A stretch of DNA of 64,000 bases. Source: Polytrichum commune (Eukaryota; Streptophyta; Polytrichopsida; Polytrichales; Polytrichaceae). The notes under the pieces were generated by a model. That model was not told the origin of the DNA, did not search any database, and was given only the letters and a program-made list of their open reading frames with translations. Location of the stretch: the NCBI GenBank assembly GCA_950295325.1, contig OX485806.1, positions 51,829,169 through 51,893,168 of the forward strand, given 5' to 3'. Both the position numbers and the translations under genes were made by a program. Below, in pieces: positions 36,400-47,850 of the stretch (within the stretch, counting starts at the first letter, position 1; every line of letters starts with the position of its first letter).

Positions 36400-36724
36400 A
36401 GGTTACACATATGGAAAAAACTATGACGTTTTGACTAATGAAATATTCACCTCTCAAGGTTCTTCAACTCTATAATAAAAACAAACTCATTTATTATTGG
36501 AATCAATAGGATTGCATAAACATAGATACTTATACAAAAACATATGAACAATGTTTGGAGTTAGATAATTTCAAGCTCTTTTCATTGGTTCATACAAACA
36601 ATATGGAATAACGTTTTATCCCTCTTTGGACTACCATTATAGGCTTATTTTAAATTTGTTGTTTTCATGTCTTTTCCATTATAATTCTATTGACTATGAG
36701 CAATCTAATGCTCTACCTTCTACA
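36400..36724 (-). mobile_element. Ty1/copia 3' LTR (partial, outer end undefined)
   Basis: On the minus strand a purine tract (AAAGAGGGAA, near 36725-36734) is followed by TGTAGAAGGTAGAGCATT at 36724, the start of an LTR. The same start occurs at 42580 (minus) and 45745 (plus). Shared phrases include ATATGAACAATG, GGTTCATACAAACAA and CTACCATTATAG. This marks the downstream end of the minus-strand copia element. Confidence 0.75.
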
Positions 36725-36969
36725 TTCCCTCTTTGCGAGTAGTCAAAGGCTGCTACACCCATTGCCATTGTTAATGCTTGATGCCTATCCTTGGCAAATG
36801 GTTTGGTTGGCACGTCCACTATCATATCTATTGTTGAACAGTACTTCAAACATATCTCTTGGTTTTTTAATCTTTCTTTAATAAAGTGATGTTGTATATT
36901 GATATGTTTGGTGCAAGAATGGTGTGTGGTATTCTTTGCAAGTGCTATACATCGTTAATTATCGCACAT

Positions 36970-39875
36970 GATGGATGTTGAATCCTTCTTTATTATATCT
37001 TACATCCGCCAAAAGTTGCTTAAGCCAAACCATTTTCTCCATGCAATGGCTAGTGGCCATGTAGTCCGCATCTTTTGTAGACAATGCAATGGTTGGTTGT
37101 TTCTTGCATTTCCACGAAATGACTCCAATGCCAATGAAAAATATGTACCCATGATGGATCGTCGATCATTTGCATCTCCCGCCCAATGTGCATCGCAAAA
37201 TCCTCTCATGGTAATATTCTTGTCTTTGAGGCATAATTTGAAGTCCAAAACGTCTTTCAAGTACCTCATGATACGTTTCACGGCCATCCAATGTGGTGGA
37301 ACGGCCTTCGACATGAATTGGCTCACCATCCTCATTGCAAATGCAATATCGGCGCAGTGGCCACCATTGCATACATGAGAGATCCTCCCCCGACATTATA
37401 TAGAAAACTTTCCATTTTCCTTTGCACATTTCCAAATTCTTCATCTGAAACTTTAAATAATTCTCATAATGGAGTTCCAACTGGTTTGCGTTCCTCCATG
37501 TTGAAATGTTTGAGGACCTTTTCAATGTAGTTTCTTTGGTACATGATGATAGTATATGTTTTTTTATTCCTCTCAAATTCCACTCTTAAGCAATACTATA
37601 TTTATCCAAGATTTTTTATTTTAGATTTTTTATTGAGCTTTGATTTGAACCATGTCAATTGGGTTACATTGCTTGCCAATATAATCAAATCATCCACGTA
37701 GAGGATTGCCACCAACAAATATTCATTCATTTTTTTTGTACAACGAATGATCTACTTGGCTCCTATAGAACCCTTGTTAATGAAGAACAAATCAATACAA
37801 TGGTACCACACCCTTAGCGATTCCTTAAGCCCTTGCAAATTTTTCTTAAGTTTGCACACAAGTTGTTTTTTCTCTTATTTTTTGAAACCTTTGGTTGATC
37901 GATTTAAATTTCTACTTCCAATACTCCACTTAAAAATGTCGTATTTATTCCATTTGGTGGATTTCCTATACTATAGTTGCTCCTAACGCAAGAATACATA
38001 TAATGGTGATAGATTTGGCCACAGGATCAAAAATCTCATTGAAATAAACTCTTCCCACTTGAAAATATCTATTCGTTAATATCCGCATCTTATATATAAT
38101 AATTTCATCCAATTCATCCCTCTTGGTACGGAACACCCATTTGCGTCCTATATTCTAAAGATCCTTTGGGAGGTTGATCAATTCTCACATACCGTTTGCC
38201 ATGAGCAAGTCGTACTCCTCTTGCATTGCGGCCTCCCACTTGCTTGCATATTTGGATTTCAATGCTTTGTACAAAGTCATAGGATGATCCAAAAATGCCA
38301 CATTGGCCTATTATTTGTTGTGTTGGAATAGAATGTGATTCTTCTGCCGTTCTCCGGTTGGGTGCCTCTCCCTCTTAGAACATCTTCCATCTTTGCCAAA
38401 ATCTCCAAACATGGCTATCGTTCTCTGCGGGTATTTTGATTGCTTCCTCATTTCCAACCAAGTGTTCTCCCACTTGCTCCTCAATTGTAATCTCCAAATT
38501 ATTTCCAACACTTGTGCTATCTTTCATGAATACCACGTCTTTATTTTTTACATTTTTTTAATTTGTATACACATTAGCGTAAAGGCCTTAGTGCCTTCAT
38601 AATAATCCAAAAACAATCATTTTATGCCTTTTTCATTGAGTTTACCCTCCTTATCATTTGGCACCATTGCATAGGCAATGCATTCAAACACACGCATGTG
38701 TGCGATATAAGGTCTCATTCCGCTCCACGTTTCCTTAAGCATAATGGAGTCCAATGCCCTCATTGGACATCGATGTTGTATGTAAATCACATTAGCCACC
38801 ACTTCTATCCAAAATGATTTATTAAGGTTTTGAGCATGAAGCATGCTTCTTGCCATTTCCACAATGGTACAATTCAAAGACTCCGCCACTTCATTTTGGT
38901 GGGGCCTCTACAGGATGGATGTTTGCTTCTCGATTTCATGATATTTCAAAAAACGTATGAATGCCTTGGAAGCAAATTCCTCACCATTGTCTGACTAAAT
39001 GCCTTGATTTTGTGCTCCAATTGCGTTTGAACAAATGTTTTTAACTCCTTAAATCTCTCAAAGCACTCTCTTTTGGACTTCGACGCAGACAACCACACCT
39101 TCTATGAAAATTCATTAATGAAAGTTTTAAAATGCGTTGCATCGCCCGTGAATGTGATCCGCATGGGGTCATACACATCACAATCCATGATTTCCAAAGG
39201 CTTGGTTGCTAGCCTCCCCTTCTCATTTGGAAATGCGGTCCTATATTGTTTGCCTTTGATACATGCTTCACAAAGCAACGAGAATGTGAAGCAAAATATT
39301 TACCCAAGGTTTATGCCACTTACCATGTTTTAGAGTATATGGACATCCTTCACATTCAAATGGCAAAGGTGACGGTACCAAAGCTCAAATGCATCAATTT
39401 TTGTTGGAGATTGCACCAAGTTGGCCGTATTTGCTCTGCACCTTTACAAAATTTATTTCATACAAATTGCCTTTGTGTGGCTATGGCTTCATTGTTGCAA
39501 GATTTTACAATGCACTCATTTAGGTTGAATTGAACCTTTAATCCATTTGATACAAATTTGCTCACCGAGAACAAATTGGAATGTAAAATGGGATGTGAAG
39601 CACATTTTTTATATGAAATTGCTTGGTTTTACCCTTTATGATTGCTTTGACAACAATTAATCTCATTCCAATGGCTTTGATAACAATATTATTACATTGC
39701 GTAGAACAATTATTTTATCTGTGTTGAATGTAGTCCTATGCAGAGTCATGTGTTTGGATGCTTCCAAGTTCATGATCCATTTGCACACACTCTTGGAATG
39801 TGTTCCATTATACATTACTAATGTGTAATCATCGTTGTCTTTCGTATTTTTTTCATTTTCTTGATATTTATTCAT
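36970..39875 (-). pseudogene. Ty1/copia pol, heavily decayed
   Basis: Minus strand, in order: protease-type CKWIMNLEASKHMTLHR near 39790 (the catalytic DSGA is changed to NLEA); integrase zinc end (CEACIKGKQYRTAF near 39270) and core fragments to about 38620 (MAESLNCTIVEMARSML, RALDSIMLKETWSG); relics of reverse transcriptase to about 37400; and RNase H (VKRIMRYLKDVLDFKL, GFCDAHWAGDANDRRS) near 37290-37100. Many stops and frame changes break it. It copies and integrates the element in intact relatives and cannot do so here. Long open frames on the plus strand in this interval are antisense shadows. Confidence 0.85.
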
Positions 39876-40159
39876 TTTTTAGCAAAAATGTGCAATGTGG
39901 CCCAGTTAACAACAATAAAAATATGATTTTACACCTTGGAGCGGAAATAAGTTACCCCCTTGATTTTATCTTAACATAATGGCGGCATCTTCATCTTGGG
40001 ATTTTTTTGTTTAACACGTAGACATTTTGTGCATCAAACGCATTGTCATTTAGTCCATCATAAGTTTCTTCATCAATACCATTCCATGGCGGTGATCAAA
40101 TGTTCATACAATGCTAGCAAACTCTCGAGCAAGGCCATGACAATGTCTTCGTCTATTAC

Positions 40160-40480
40160 GGGTATTTCAAAATAAGCAAATTAATCCTTGAGCACCTTTT
40201 GCATTTTGTATGTGAAAAACTAGCGGTGAATGAAGAGGATGTTGAACAAATTTTTTTGTCTTGTGAATGTTGCAAAAGGTTTTCCACGCCTCCACGGGTT
40301 CTTTGCAATTTTTGGTGTGTGTATGTAGGTTGTTTGCCAAGTTGAAGCCAATGTTAAACATGGAATTTTTAATACATCTTTGGTACTCTTTCAACATTGG
40401 CCCAAAGATCCATGAATGCCAACAACATTTTAATTTTGAACTTCCAAAGGTTGATTATAGTAGCCTCATTTTCAAATGAT
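40160..40480 (-). pseudogene. Ty1/copia gag fragment
   Basis: The frame reads NLHTHTKNCKEPVEAWKTF followed by CNIHKTKKFVQH, typical of the copia gag helix region in which WKTL and a helper leucine-rich stretch recur. It is truncated. The MITE at 40482 sits immediately upstream, between gag and the 5' LTR. Confidence 0.65.
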
Positions 40481-40481
40481 G

Positions 40482-41336
40482 CTCGGGGGGGGGGGGGCAC
40501 TGGCGAAAAACGTACGAACTACGTGCGATAAAATATAGGGTTTTGTATAAAAAATTGGCGTAAATTTTGTAAAATTATTAGATGTAGTATAGGGTGCTCT
40601 GGGATTGTGAAACATGATTATATGTAATATAGCATTTGACAAAACATGATTAAATTACCTAAGTGGTACATATAAAATAGCACGGAGAAAAAACGATAGT
40701 TTCAAAAACTAAATACTTTGCCACCAAAATATAAAACCGGCCCCACTTTAGACCTTCCGGAAATTGCATAAATGAAAAAAAAATGTTGGCTAATTGCCTA
40801 AATACATTAGGAAATGGGGGCTATCAACCGATAAATTTTGCACTCTCTAGGCCCACTATTGGGTAGAATTTGAAAAATCCGAGCTACCTCCAGAAAGCTC
40901 GGCAATTAGTTGTTTCCTCTACAAAACTCCCCAGACTTTGCTCCCGCCCTCTCTCACCCCCGCCTCCGTCAACCCTAGTTCCTCTCTCGCCCCCGCCTCC
41001 GTCGACCTTAGTTGGCAGACCTCAACTTGGTGCAAGAGTGGCACTCTGCTTCTCCGAGGCCCTGGAACAATCGCAGGATTCGGCTTCCAAACAATCGAAA
41101 ACAATCAAGCAATCACCACCAGAAGCCTGGACATGTAAGTAATATAGGGTACCATAAAATCAACCATCCAAGAATTTATAATTACCAATAGGGTGCAAAT
41201 AATCACAACAATTTACCATTATTTCAAAAATTAGCATCCCTTGTAATCCTTTCTCATAGGTAAATAACCCTTATTTTAATAGGTCATTATTGCAGGTGTA
41301 TGCAAAATACACAAGGGAGTGCCCCCCCCCCCCGAG
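40482..41336. mobile_element. hAT-like MITE with poly-G terminal inverted repeats and a captured exon-like segment
   Basis: The ends are CTC-G13-CACT (40482-40501) and its inverted form AGTG-C12-GAG (41317-41336). The 8-bp AAATGATG flanks both sides exactly (40474-40481 and 41337-41344). The 8-bp duplication fits the hAT superfamily. Length is 855 bp, with no transposase. An interior GC-rich part (40918-41134) contains a 30-odd-bp tandem duplication built on CCCCCGCCTCCGTC and ends in CTGGACAT followed by the perfect splice donor GTAAGT at 41135-41140. It resembles a captured 5' UTR/first exon of a host gene. It is inserted near the primer-binding side of the minus-strand copia element. Confidence 0.85.
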
Positions 41337-41344
41337 AAATGATG

Positions 41345-42580
41345 CCATCGTACACTTGGATATACTCTCAAATCATTCAAACTAGCATTTTTTGGCCTAA
41401 ATTCTAGATAAATTCTTTACTAAAAGATAAATTCTTACATTCATAATATGTGTTGGTTCTTCAATGTATTGAAAACAACCTATATGCTTTCAAATGGGTT
41501 TACTGGTTTCTAAAATATTAGGTATTCGATATCTCAATTTGAATATTCTACTCCTTAAGAAAGGCCTTAACACACTTGAATGATTCAAACAATATATCTT
41601 TCATCCCAAATGCCTTACACTCTCAAATCTCTCAAGTTAGATCTTCTACACCTCATGGAAATTTTGAAAACTCACAAATCATTCAAATAAGATATTTAAC
41701 TCAAATGCCTTATACTCTCAAATGATCCAAATAACATTTTCTAAACTTTAATTTTTTTAAAAGACACTCAAATCACTCAAATTATATCTCCTTCACCTCA
41801 AATACCTTACATTTTTAAATCATTCAAATAAGATTTTTTATAATTCAACACAATTTTAATAACAATCAAATATTTCAAATAAATTCTTTTCAATTCAAAT
41901 GCGTTTTACACTCTCAAAGAAACTTCTAAAAATTCAAGCCTTTCAAGTCACGTGCTATTGGAGTCTAAAGATCTTAAATGCTCTCAAAGAAGTATCTCAA
42001 CACTCAAGTCCTTCAAGTCATGTGCTATTGGAGTTTAAACACTTTCAAAATTCTCAAAGAAACCTTTGAATGCTCAAAACATTGAAGTCAAATGGTTGAA
42101 GTCTGAACACCTCCAAACATCTCAAACAAACTTGTCAACACTCAAAAAAATCAAATCACATGCTCTTGCATCAAACATATATTCAACAAGAAAACAAAAA
42201 CAAAATGCGTCCTCAAACACCTTCAACGCTTCAAAGTGCGAACTTCTCAAGATCCACCTTGCAACCTCAAATGCAATCAAATTTCTAGGCAGTCCACTTG
42301 CATGGTGGGCCAATAACCTATTAAATTCAATAGGAGATAAAATTGCAAAAGCATAGAAACCTATACAAAGGCATATGAATAATGCTTGGAATGAGATTAT
42401 GTTATGCTCTCTTTGCTTTGCCCTTTGATGTTTTTATTTATTTCATTGCTTCATGCAAACAACATGAGATAATTCTTATTCCTCTTTGAACTACCATTAT
42501 AGCCTTATTTTGAAATTTATTAATGTTTTTTCCATTATATTTCTATTAATTATAATCAATATAATGCTCTACCTTCTACA
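41345..42580 (-). mobile_element. Ty1/copia 5' LTR (minus orientation), internally repetitive
   Basis: The LTR starts on the minus strand at 42580 with TGTAGAAGGTAGAGCATT. The first 220 bp match the LTRs at 36724 and 45745. The rest (41350-42290) is a decayed tandem of phrases such as CTCAAATCATTCAAATAAGA, mirrored on the other strand at 46120-46710. The inner boundary is approximate. After the LTR a TGGCATCATTTG-like site near the MITE insertion could be the primer-binding site. Confidence 0.65.
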
Positions 42581-43149
42581 TTTATGCTACAATGACAAAC
42601 ATTTTTAATTTTTTGAATAGAAAAATAATAAGTTTTACCATTTTTTCCAATTTTTGTATGAAAATATTGAGGGATTAAATTTGGATTTTTCAATCAGATT
42701 ATTACTTGTTAATACTCAAAGCTTAATACTTAAATTAACTATAGATTAACACATGTTAAATACATTTATAGTTTCAAATAAGTTTTGTGTCACACTGTTT
42801 ATTCTGTTTGAATGATAACTTCACAAATATTACATTGCAAAAACCGTGTTATGATGCTATGTGGAATACTTACATTTTTTAAGTTAACAAAAACACTAAA
42901 CACATTTCCATGTTTATTGACCTAAAGGCTTAGTACGAGTATGATCAACCATTTTAAGAATGATAGACGTGGAACCATGTTTGTGAGTCCTAATTCTTCC
43001 ATTGTTTCCATATTCATAAGGTTGATGCTAGATTTTGTGTCAACTTGAAATCCAACTACCATCACCTCGTCAATGATTACATCCATTGTTGGTGCGCCAT
43101 GGTCTTGACTTGGAGTTACGTCGTTTGTGACTAACCAATTGGTAATTGA
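42581..43149. other. AT-rich DNA, no gene
   Basis: I see no open frame with a known motif. It is the flank between the copia LTR and the LINE remnant. Confidence 0.5.
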
Positions 43150-44800
43150 TCATGCTCTTCAGCACCACCTACAAGATCCTTGCTAAAGCCCTGATATGGC
43201 AACTACAACCATTGTTGGTGGAAGTAATTGATGGTGACCAAATTTTTTTTGCTTTGATTCATCTTAGACAATACTTTGCTCACACATGAACCAATTCAAT
43301 GGGCAAAAGAGTCACGCCAAAAGTCTATATTCCCTAATGCAATTTCAAAAAAAACTTTGAGAAAATCAATTGGGCATTTATGTTTCAAGTCATGAGGACA
43401 TTAAGAATATCATTTTTTTAATCAAAATGATTAGATTGTTGTTTTATGATGCAACGGTCTCAATGAATATCAACAATCAAACAATTAAACGGTTGGAATT
43501 CCATAGACTAGTCCGCCAAGGTTTCCCCATAGCCTCCTATTTAGTCATTATTATGGTTGAGGCACTAAACGCAGCAGTTAAACACCAAATGAGAGTCGAT
43601 AATCTCAAAGGCATTGGTTTTTTCAATGCAGTTCCCAAAATATCTTCTGCCAATATGCTGAAAATACATTGTTTACAATGAGGGCAAGGAAACTGGTGTT
43701 GTTAGCTTTGTTGGGATTTTGCACAAGTTTTGATATTGCTTGTAGTTTGAAGATCAATTGGCATAAGAATGTTGCTTATTGGTGCAGTTGAGGTCAATCA
43801 GCAAGGTGGGTGGAGAAATACTATTGGAAGTGGGCCGTAAATGGTGAACCATCAAAAATACCAGGTACGCCGTTTGGTCTACAATTGGATCTGTAAGATG
43901 TTGAACAAATTTTCAAGATAAAATCAAGAGAAAACTCAAGTATTGGAACTATATAAATTGTTTGTTTGCATAATGAACCCTCATTGTAAACCATGTAAAC
44001 CATGTCCTATGTCATTCCTATGGTATGTCATTGTAGTATGGACTAAGTCCAAGAGAGTTTTGTAGAACATCAAAGCTCTACTTTCTAATTATTTATAGCT
44101 TGGATCAGTTAACAGAGTCAAAACACTGTACGCTAGAACAACTACATGATGCCCCCAAAAAATTGGTGGTTTTAGTCTTACTTTGCCAAAGGATGCTATG
44201 AGAGCTTTTATGAACAAATGGATTATCCAAGCTTTACTTCCCGGCCAATCAAACCTGCAAATATTTATGAGGTATTTTTACGTAGTTGCAAGCTTCTTAC
44301 CACGATTTGTGGGGTCATTCTCCCTTAACGTGGATCCAAAGGTTGGAACCACATCACTCAATGTTAGAAGGTGATGGCAAGTACGGTTGTGTACCTCTCA
44401 ATTTCAATTTCAGAGGACATTTTGGAACTTAATCTTTGGTGGAGGGAGGAATATCAACATGTCTACATTGGTCTTACTATGGGAAGGGTTTTTACCTTGT
44501 ATAGGAAAGGATTGAGATACTATTGAGACATTGAGACCATGGGAGATACAATTTTTTAGAATGGAAGGTTGCCAAAGCCAGATTCTCCCTTGCTGAAATT
44601 TACCATGACTTTTGGAATAAGTTGTTGGAATTCTGTAGACCTTTTCAAGACATGATGCTCAGCCAATGAAGTACCAAACTTATTTCATAGGAATGGGTTG
44701 GGCTCTATAGGAACACAGAGGATGCATTGCTTGAATGGGTGGTCAACGCTAGGTATCTCAAGGAATTTGGGTTGATCTTTATTTTAGCGCCGAGCTCATG
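43150..44800 (+). mobile_element. L1-type LINE reverse transcriptase remnant
   Basis: A plus-strand frame holds IRLLFYDATVSMNINNQ followed by FHRLVRQGFPIASYLVIIMVEALNAAV, the RQG-P-S/A-YLF block of plant L1-like reverse transcriptases. Further relics follow to about 44780 in broken frames (for example a W-rich stretch near 44440-44640). No endonuclease was seen. Many stops. Confidence 0.7.
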
Positions 44801-45679
44801 ATTAATTAATTTAAATCTACCTTTATGAAGGTTAAACCAAAAACTAAGAATGCGACACCTCCAATGGCCTTTGGTATACTATCACAAAGTACAAAAACTA
44901 AATAAAACTCTTGAAATTGCTTTTCTAATGGGTATTCAATTATGAAATTTTGCGTTGTGTTACGTAACATCAAATAAAAGGAATGTGTGAAAATTCTTTT
45001 ATCAATGCATAATCAATGTAGGATTTATTGATTAAATAATCATTTAATCTTGTATGGTTTTTAGGAGTTTATACACAACATGCATATCCCACAAAAATAT
45101 ATCCCATTAGTCTATATCAAGATTGAAGTGCGTTGGATTTATTTCCTTACTTATTCCTTAAATTTTGATTTTGGGCACATGGCAGTCAATCCATTGTCAA
45201 CAACTCTATTATTGGATTTTGATGTACATGTACATGTGTCCATTCTTTGTAAGGCCATTGTAGAGGACCAAAGGCAATAACTTTGTCAAATTTTTTGAAC
45301 AAATATGTTTTTTGTTGGACTCCATGTATTTTTTATAGTTGACAAAAATGTATAGAATGTATTTCACATTAGGTACGTCTTGAGCAAAAAATGACCCAGA
45401 CGTTGTTACATTACTAAGAACACTAGATTAAAATTGGTATCATAACTTCAACCCCAAGATGAAACCTTCCCAAATTGATATGTCATAACACATTTCACGA
45501 TAGATACTAACAATTAAGTTGAACCACAAATCTCATCAGAACTAAGATTTGAACCTAGACTTGATAGTTGTGCCATCCATATGCTTTGCATAAACCACCA
45601 AAACACACCCATTGGAACCAATAGATTCACACTACAAATGAATGCCATTGCTAACACTCTACAAATTCCCGCAATGTAC
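44801..45679. other. Unclassified DNA left of the palindromes
   Basis: No known motif in the open frames. It may be LINE 3' flank and host DNA. Confidence 0.45.
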
Positions 45680-45719
45680 ACATAAATCGCACCACCTACG
45701 TAGGTGGTGCGATTTATGT
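45680..45719. repeat. 40-bp perfect palindrome
   Basis: ACATAAATCGCACCACCTAC is followed with no spacer by its exact reverse complement. It would extrude as a perfect hairpin. A second palindrome overlaps its last four bases. Confidence 0.95.
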
Positions 45720-45745
45720 TTAGTAATGTATACATTACTAAACAT
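45716..45745. repeat. 30-bp perfect palindrome at the copia LTR edge
   Basis: ATGTTTAGTAATGTA is followed directly by its exact reverse complement TACATTACTAAACAT. The last base coincides with the first base (T) of the TGTAGAAGG start of the LTR. Confidence 0.95.
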
Positions 45746-47500
45746 GTAGAAGGTAGAGCATAGTCAATAGAAATATAATGGAAGAGGCATGAATCATTAT
45801 AACAATGTTATAATAAGGCTACAATATTAATCCAAAGTGGAATAAAGGTTATCCCATATTATTTGTGTGAACCAATGAAAAGAAGAAATTCAATAAAAGG
45901 CAAATTAAAAAGAACATGATACCATCTCACTCCAAGTATTGTTCATATGCCTTTGTGTATGTGTATATGCTTGTACAATCTTATCTCTAGTCTTATTGAC
46001 ATCCAATAGGTAATGGGCAAGTGAGGTGCCTAGAGATTTGATTGCTGTGAGGTACCGAGTGGATATTAAGGGATTGGCGCTTTGGAGCTCCATAGCTTTG
46101 AAGGTGTTCAAAGGTGCCTTTACTTGTTATAAATATTTTTTGGTTTTTTATTTTTCTTGAATGTATTTTTGGTGCAAAAGTATGTGATTTGAGTTTCTTG
46201 AGTGTTGAGACGCTTATTTGAGAGGTTTGGAGGTGTTTAGGTTTTAAAGCAATTGACTTGAGTGTTTTGAGCATTCAAGGGTTTATTTGAAAGTTTTGAA
46301 GGTGCCTAGAGTTTTGAACATATGATTTGAACTATTTTGAGGTGTATAACATCCAATTTGAAATATTTGAGAATGTAAAGCATTTGAAGTGAAGGAAATC
46401 TTATTTGAATGATTTGAGTGTCAAAATAACTTTCTTGAAGTATAGAAGATCCAACTTGAGATATTTGAGAATGAAAGGTATTTGAGGTGAAAAAAATCGT
46501 ATTTTAATGATTTGAATGTCTTAAGAGCTATTTTGAGGTGAAGAATTTAATATGAATGATTTCAATATCTTAGAGTTTTTTTTAAGAGAAGATTTACACC
46601 TCAAGTTAGATGATCTACTTCTCAAAAAAGGTTTTAAGACATTCAAATCCTCTTCTAAGAAGTAGATCTAACTTGAGGTATACAATATCTAACATTTTAG
46701 AGACCAAGAGGCCCATTGGAGAGCATAAGGGCATATTTCTACTACAATGAGGTACAAATGCATATTTTGGATGTAAGAAATTATTTTTTAGTTTGGGTTT
46801 GGTTGATTATAGGCCAAGAAAAACTAGTTTGAATTTTTTGAAAGTACATATAAGTGAACAATGGGATCATTTGACAACAAGGCCACTAGAATCATTCACA
46901 AATTCAATGGAGGGAAGTTTCAAATTCAATGCCGCAAGTTTTTCATGTGCAAGATGCAAGAAGGTAACGACTTGTTGGACCATGTCAACAAGATCATGGA
47001 TTAATTGTAATTGCACCACACAAAAAAAATTGTACGAAATGGATTTTAGTAAGTTGCACAGAGCAGATGCGGCCAATTTGATGCAATGTCCGACGGAAGA
47101 TGGCACTCAAGCTTTGGTACAGCCGCCTATTGCATTTGAAAAATGTTCATACTCTCCAAAATATGATGAATGACATGAATCTTCGCAAATTTTGGTTACT
47201 TATGAAGGTAGAGCATTGCATTGCTTGTAGTCAATAGACATGTAATGAACGAGGCATGAGAAATAATAAGATTAGAATAAGGCTACAATGCTAGTTCAAA
47301 GAGACATAAAAATTAACCCATAAAATTTGTGTGAACCAATGGAAAAAAAAAACAATAACAAACAAAGCAAGGATACCATCTCACCAAACATTGTTTATAT
47401 GTCTTTTTGTATGTATATGTGTTTGGGTAATTTGATATCAAGTCTTATGAACATCCAATTAAACACCCCAATAAACCACAACAAAAAAATGGCCAAATAC
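45745..47500 (+). mobile_element. Ty1/copia deletion derivative: LTR, gag fragment, second LTR start
   Basis: The LTR starts at 45745 with TGTAGAAGGTAGAGCAT, runs through the 220-bp block shared with 42580 and 36724, then the TTTGAATGATTTGAG-type tandem to about 46720. A gag piece follows (46840-47000; one frame reads KFNGGKFQIQCRKFFMCKMQ, then LLDHVNKIMD). A second LTR start (TATGAAGGTAGAGCATT) appears at about 47200 and is traceable to about 47420. The whole pol is missing. It lies in the opposite orientation to the copia element at 36400-42580. Confidence 0.7.
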
Positions 47501-47502
47501 CA

Positions 47503-47850
47503 TGTTGCGACCCTTGCTAGTTTTCTTTAACTTAGCTTCACCACCTCCCAGGTCTAGCAAGTGCCACGAACACTAACCTACACATCCCACGCACATGCAT
47601 GGTTAGCTCCCAATACCGCGGACCTTCAAGCTTATAGCTTGGTCACCAAACCCTCCTACAATAAAATAAATATAAAAAACAACGTCTGGGTTTCTTTTAC
47701 CCTGAAGTGAATGGGAACCCATTCCTCTCTACCGTGATCATGTTTAACCAAACGTCACTGTAGGGGTATTTCCTCCTTCTTAGGAGGTGGGCTCCTTTAG
47801 TTTACTCAACGGTTCAGTTACTAGCCTCTAGGGGGGATCGACAAGGGATT
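47503..47850 (+). mobile_element. LTR fragment of the TGTYGCRACCCTTGCTAG family
   Basis: It begins TGTTGCGACCCTTGCTAG and continues with CATGGTTAGCTCCCAATACC and CAAACCCTCCTAC, matching the first 150 bp of the complete LTR at 55377. The right end is lost at the LINE 3' end. Confidence 0.65.

Noticed and set aside
38393-39533. Plus-strand open frames of 69-95 codons
   Set aside because: The minus strand here encodes recognisable copia integrase text, so these are antisense.
40485-40497. Poly-G run as an assembly error
   Set aside because: It is matched by a poly-C run at the other end of an element with an exact 8-bp target duplication, so it is a real terminal repeat, although its exact length may be uncertain.
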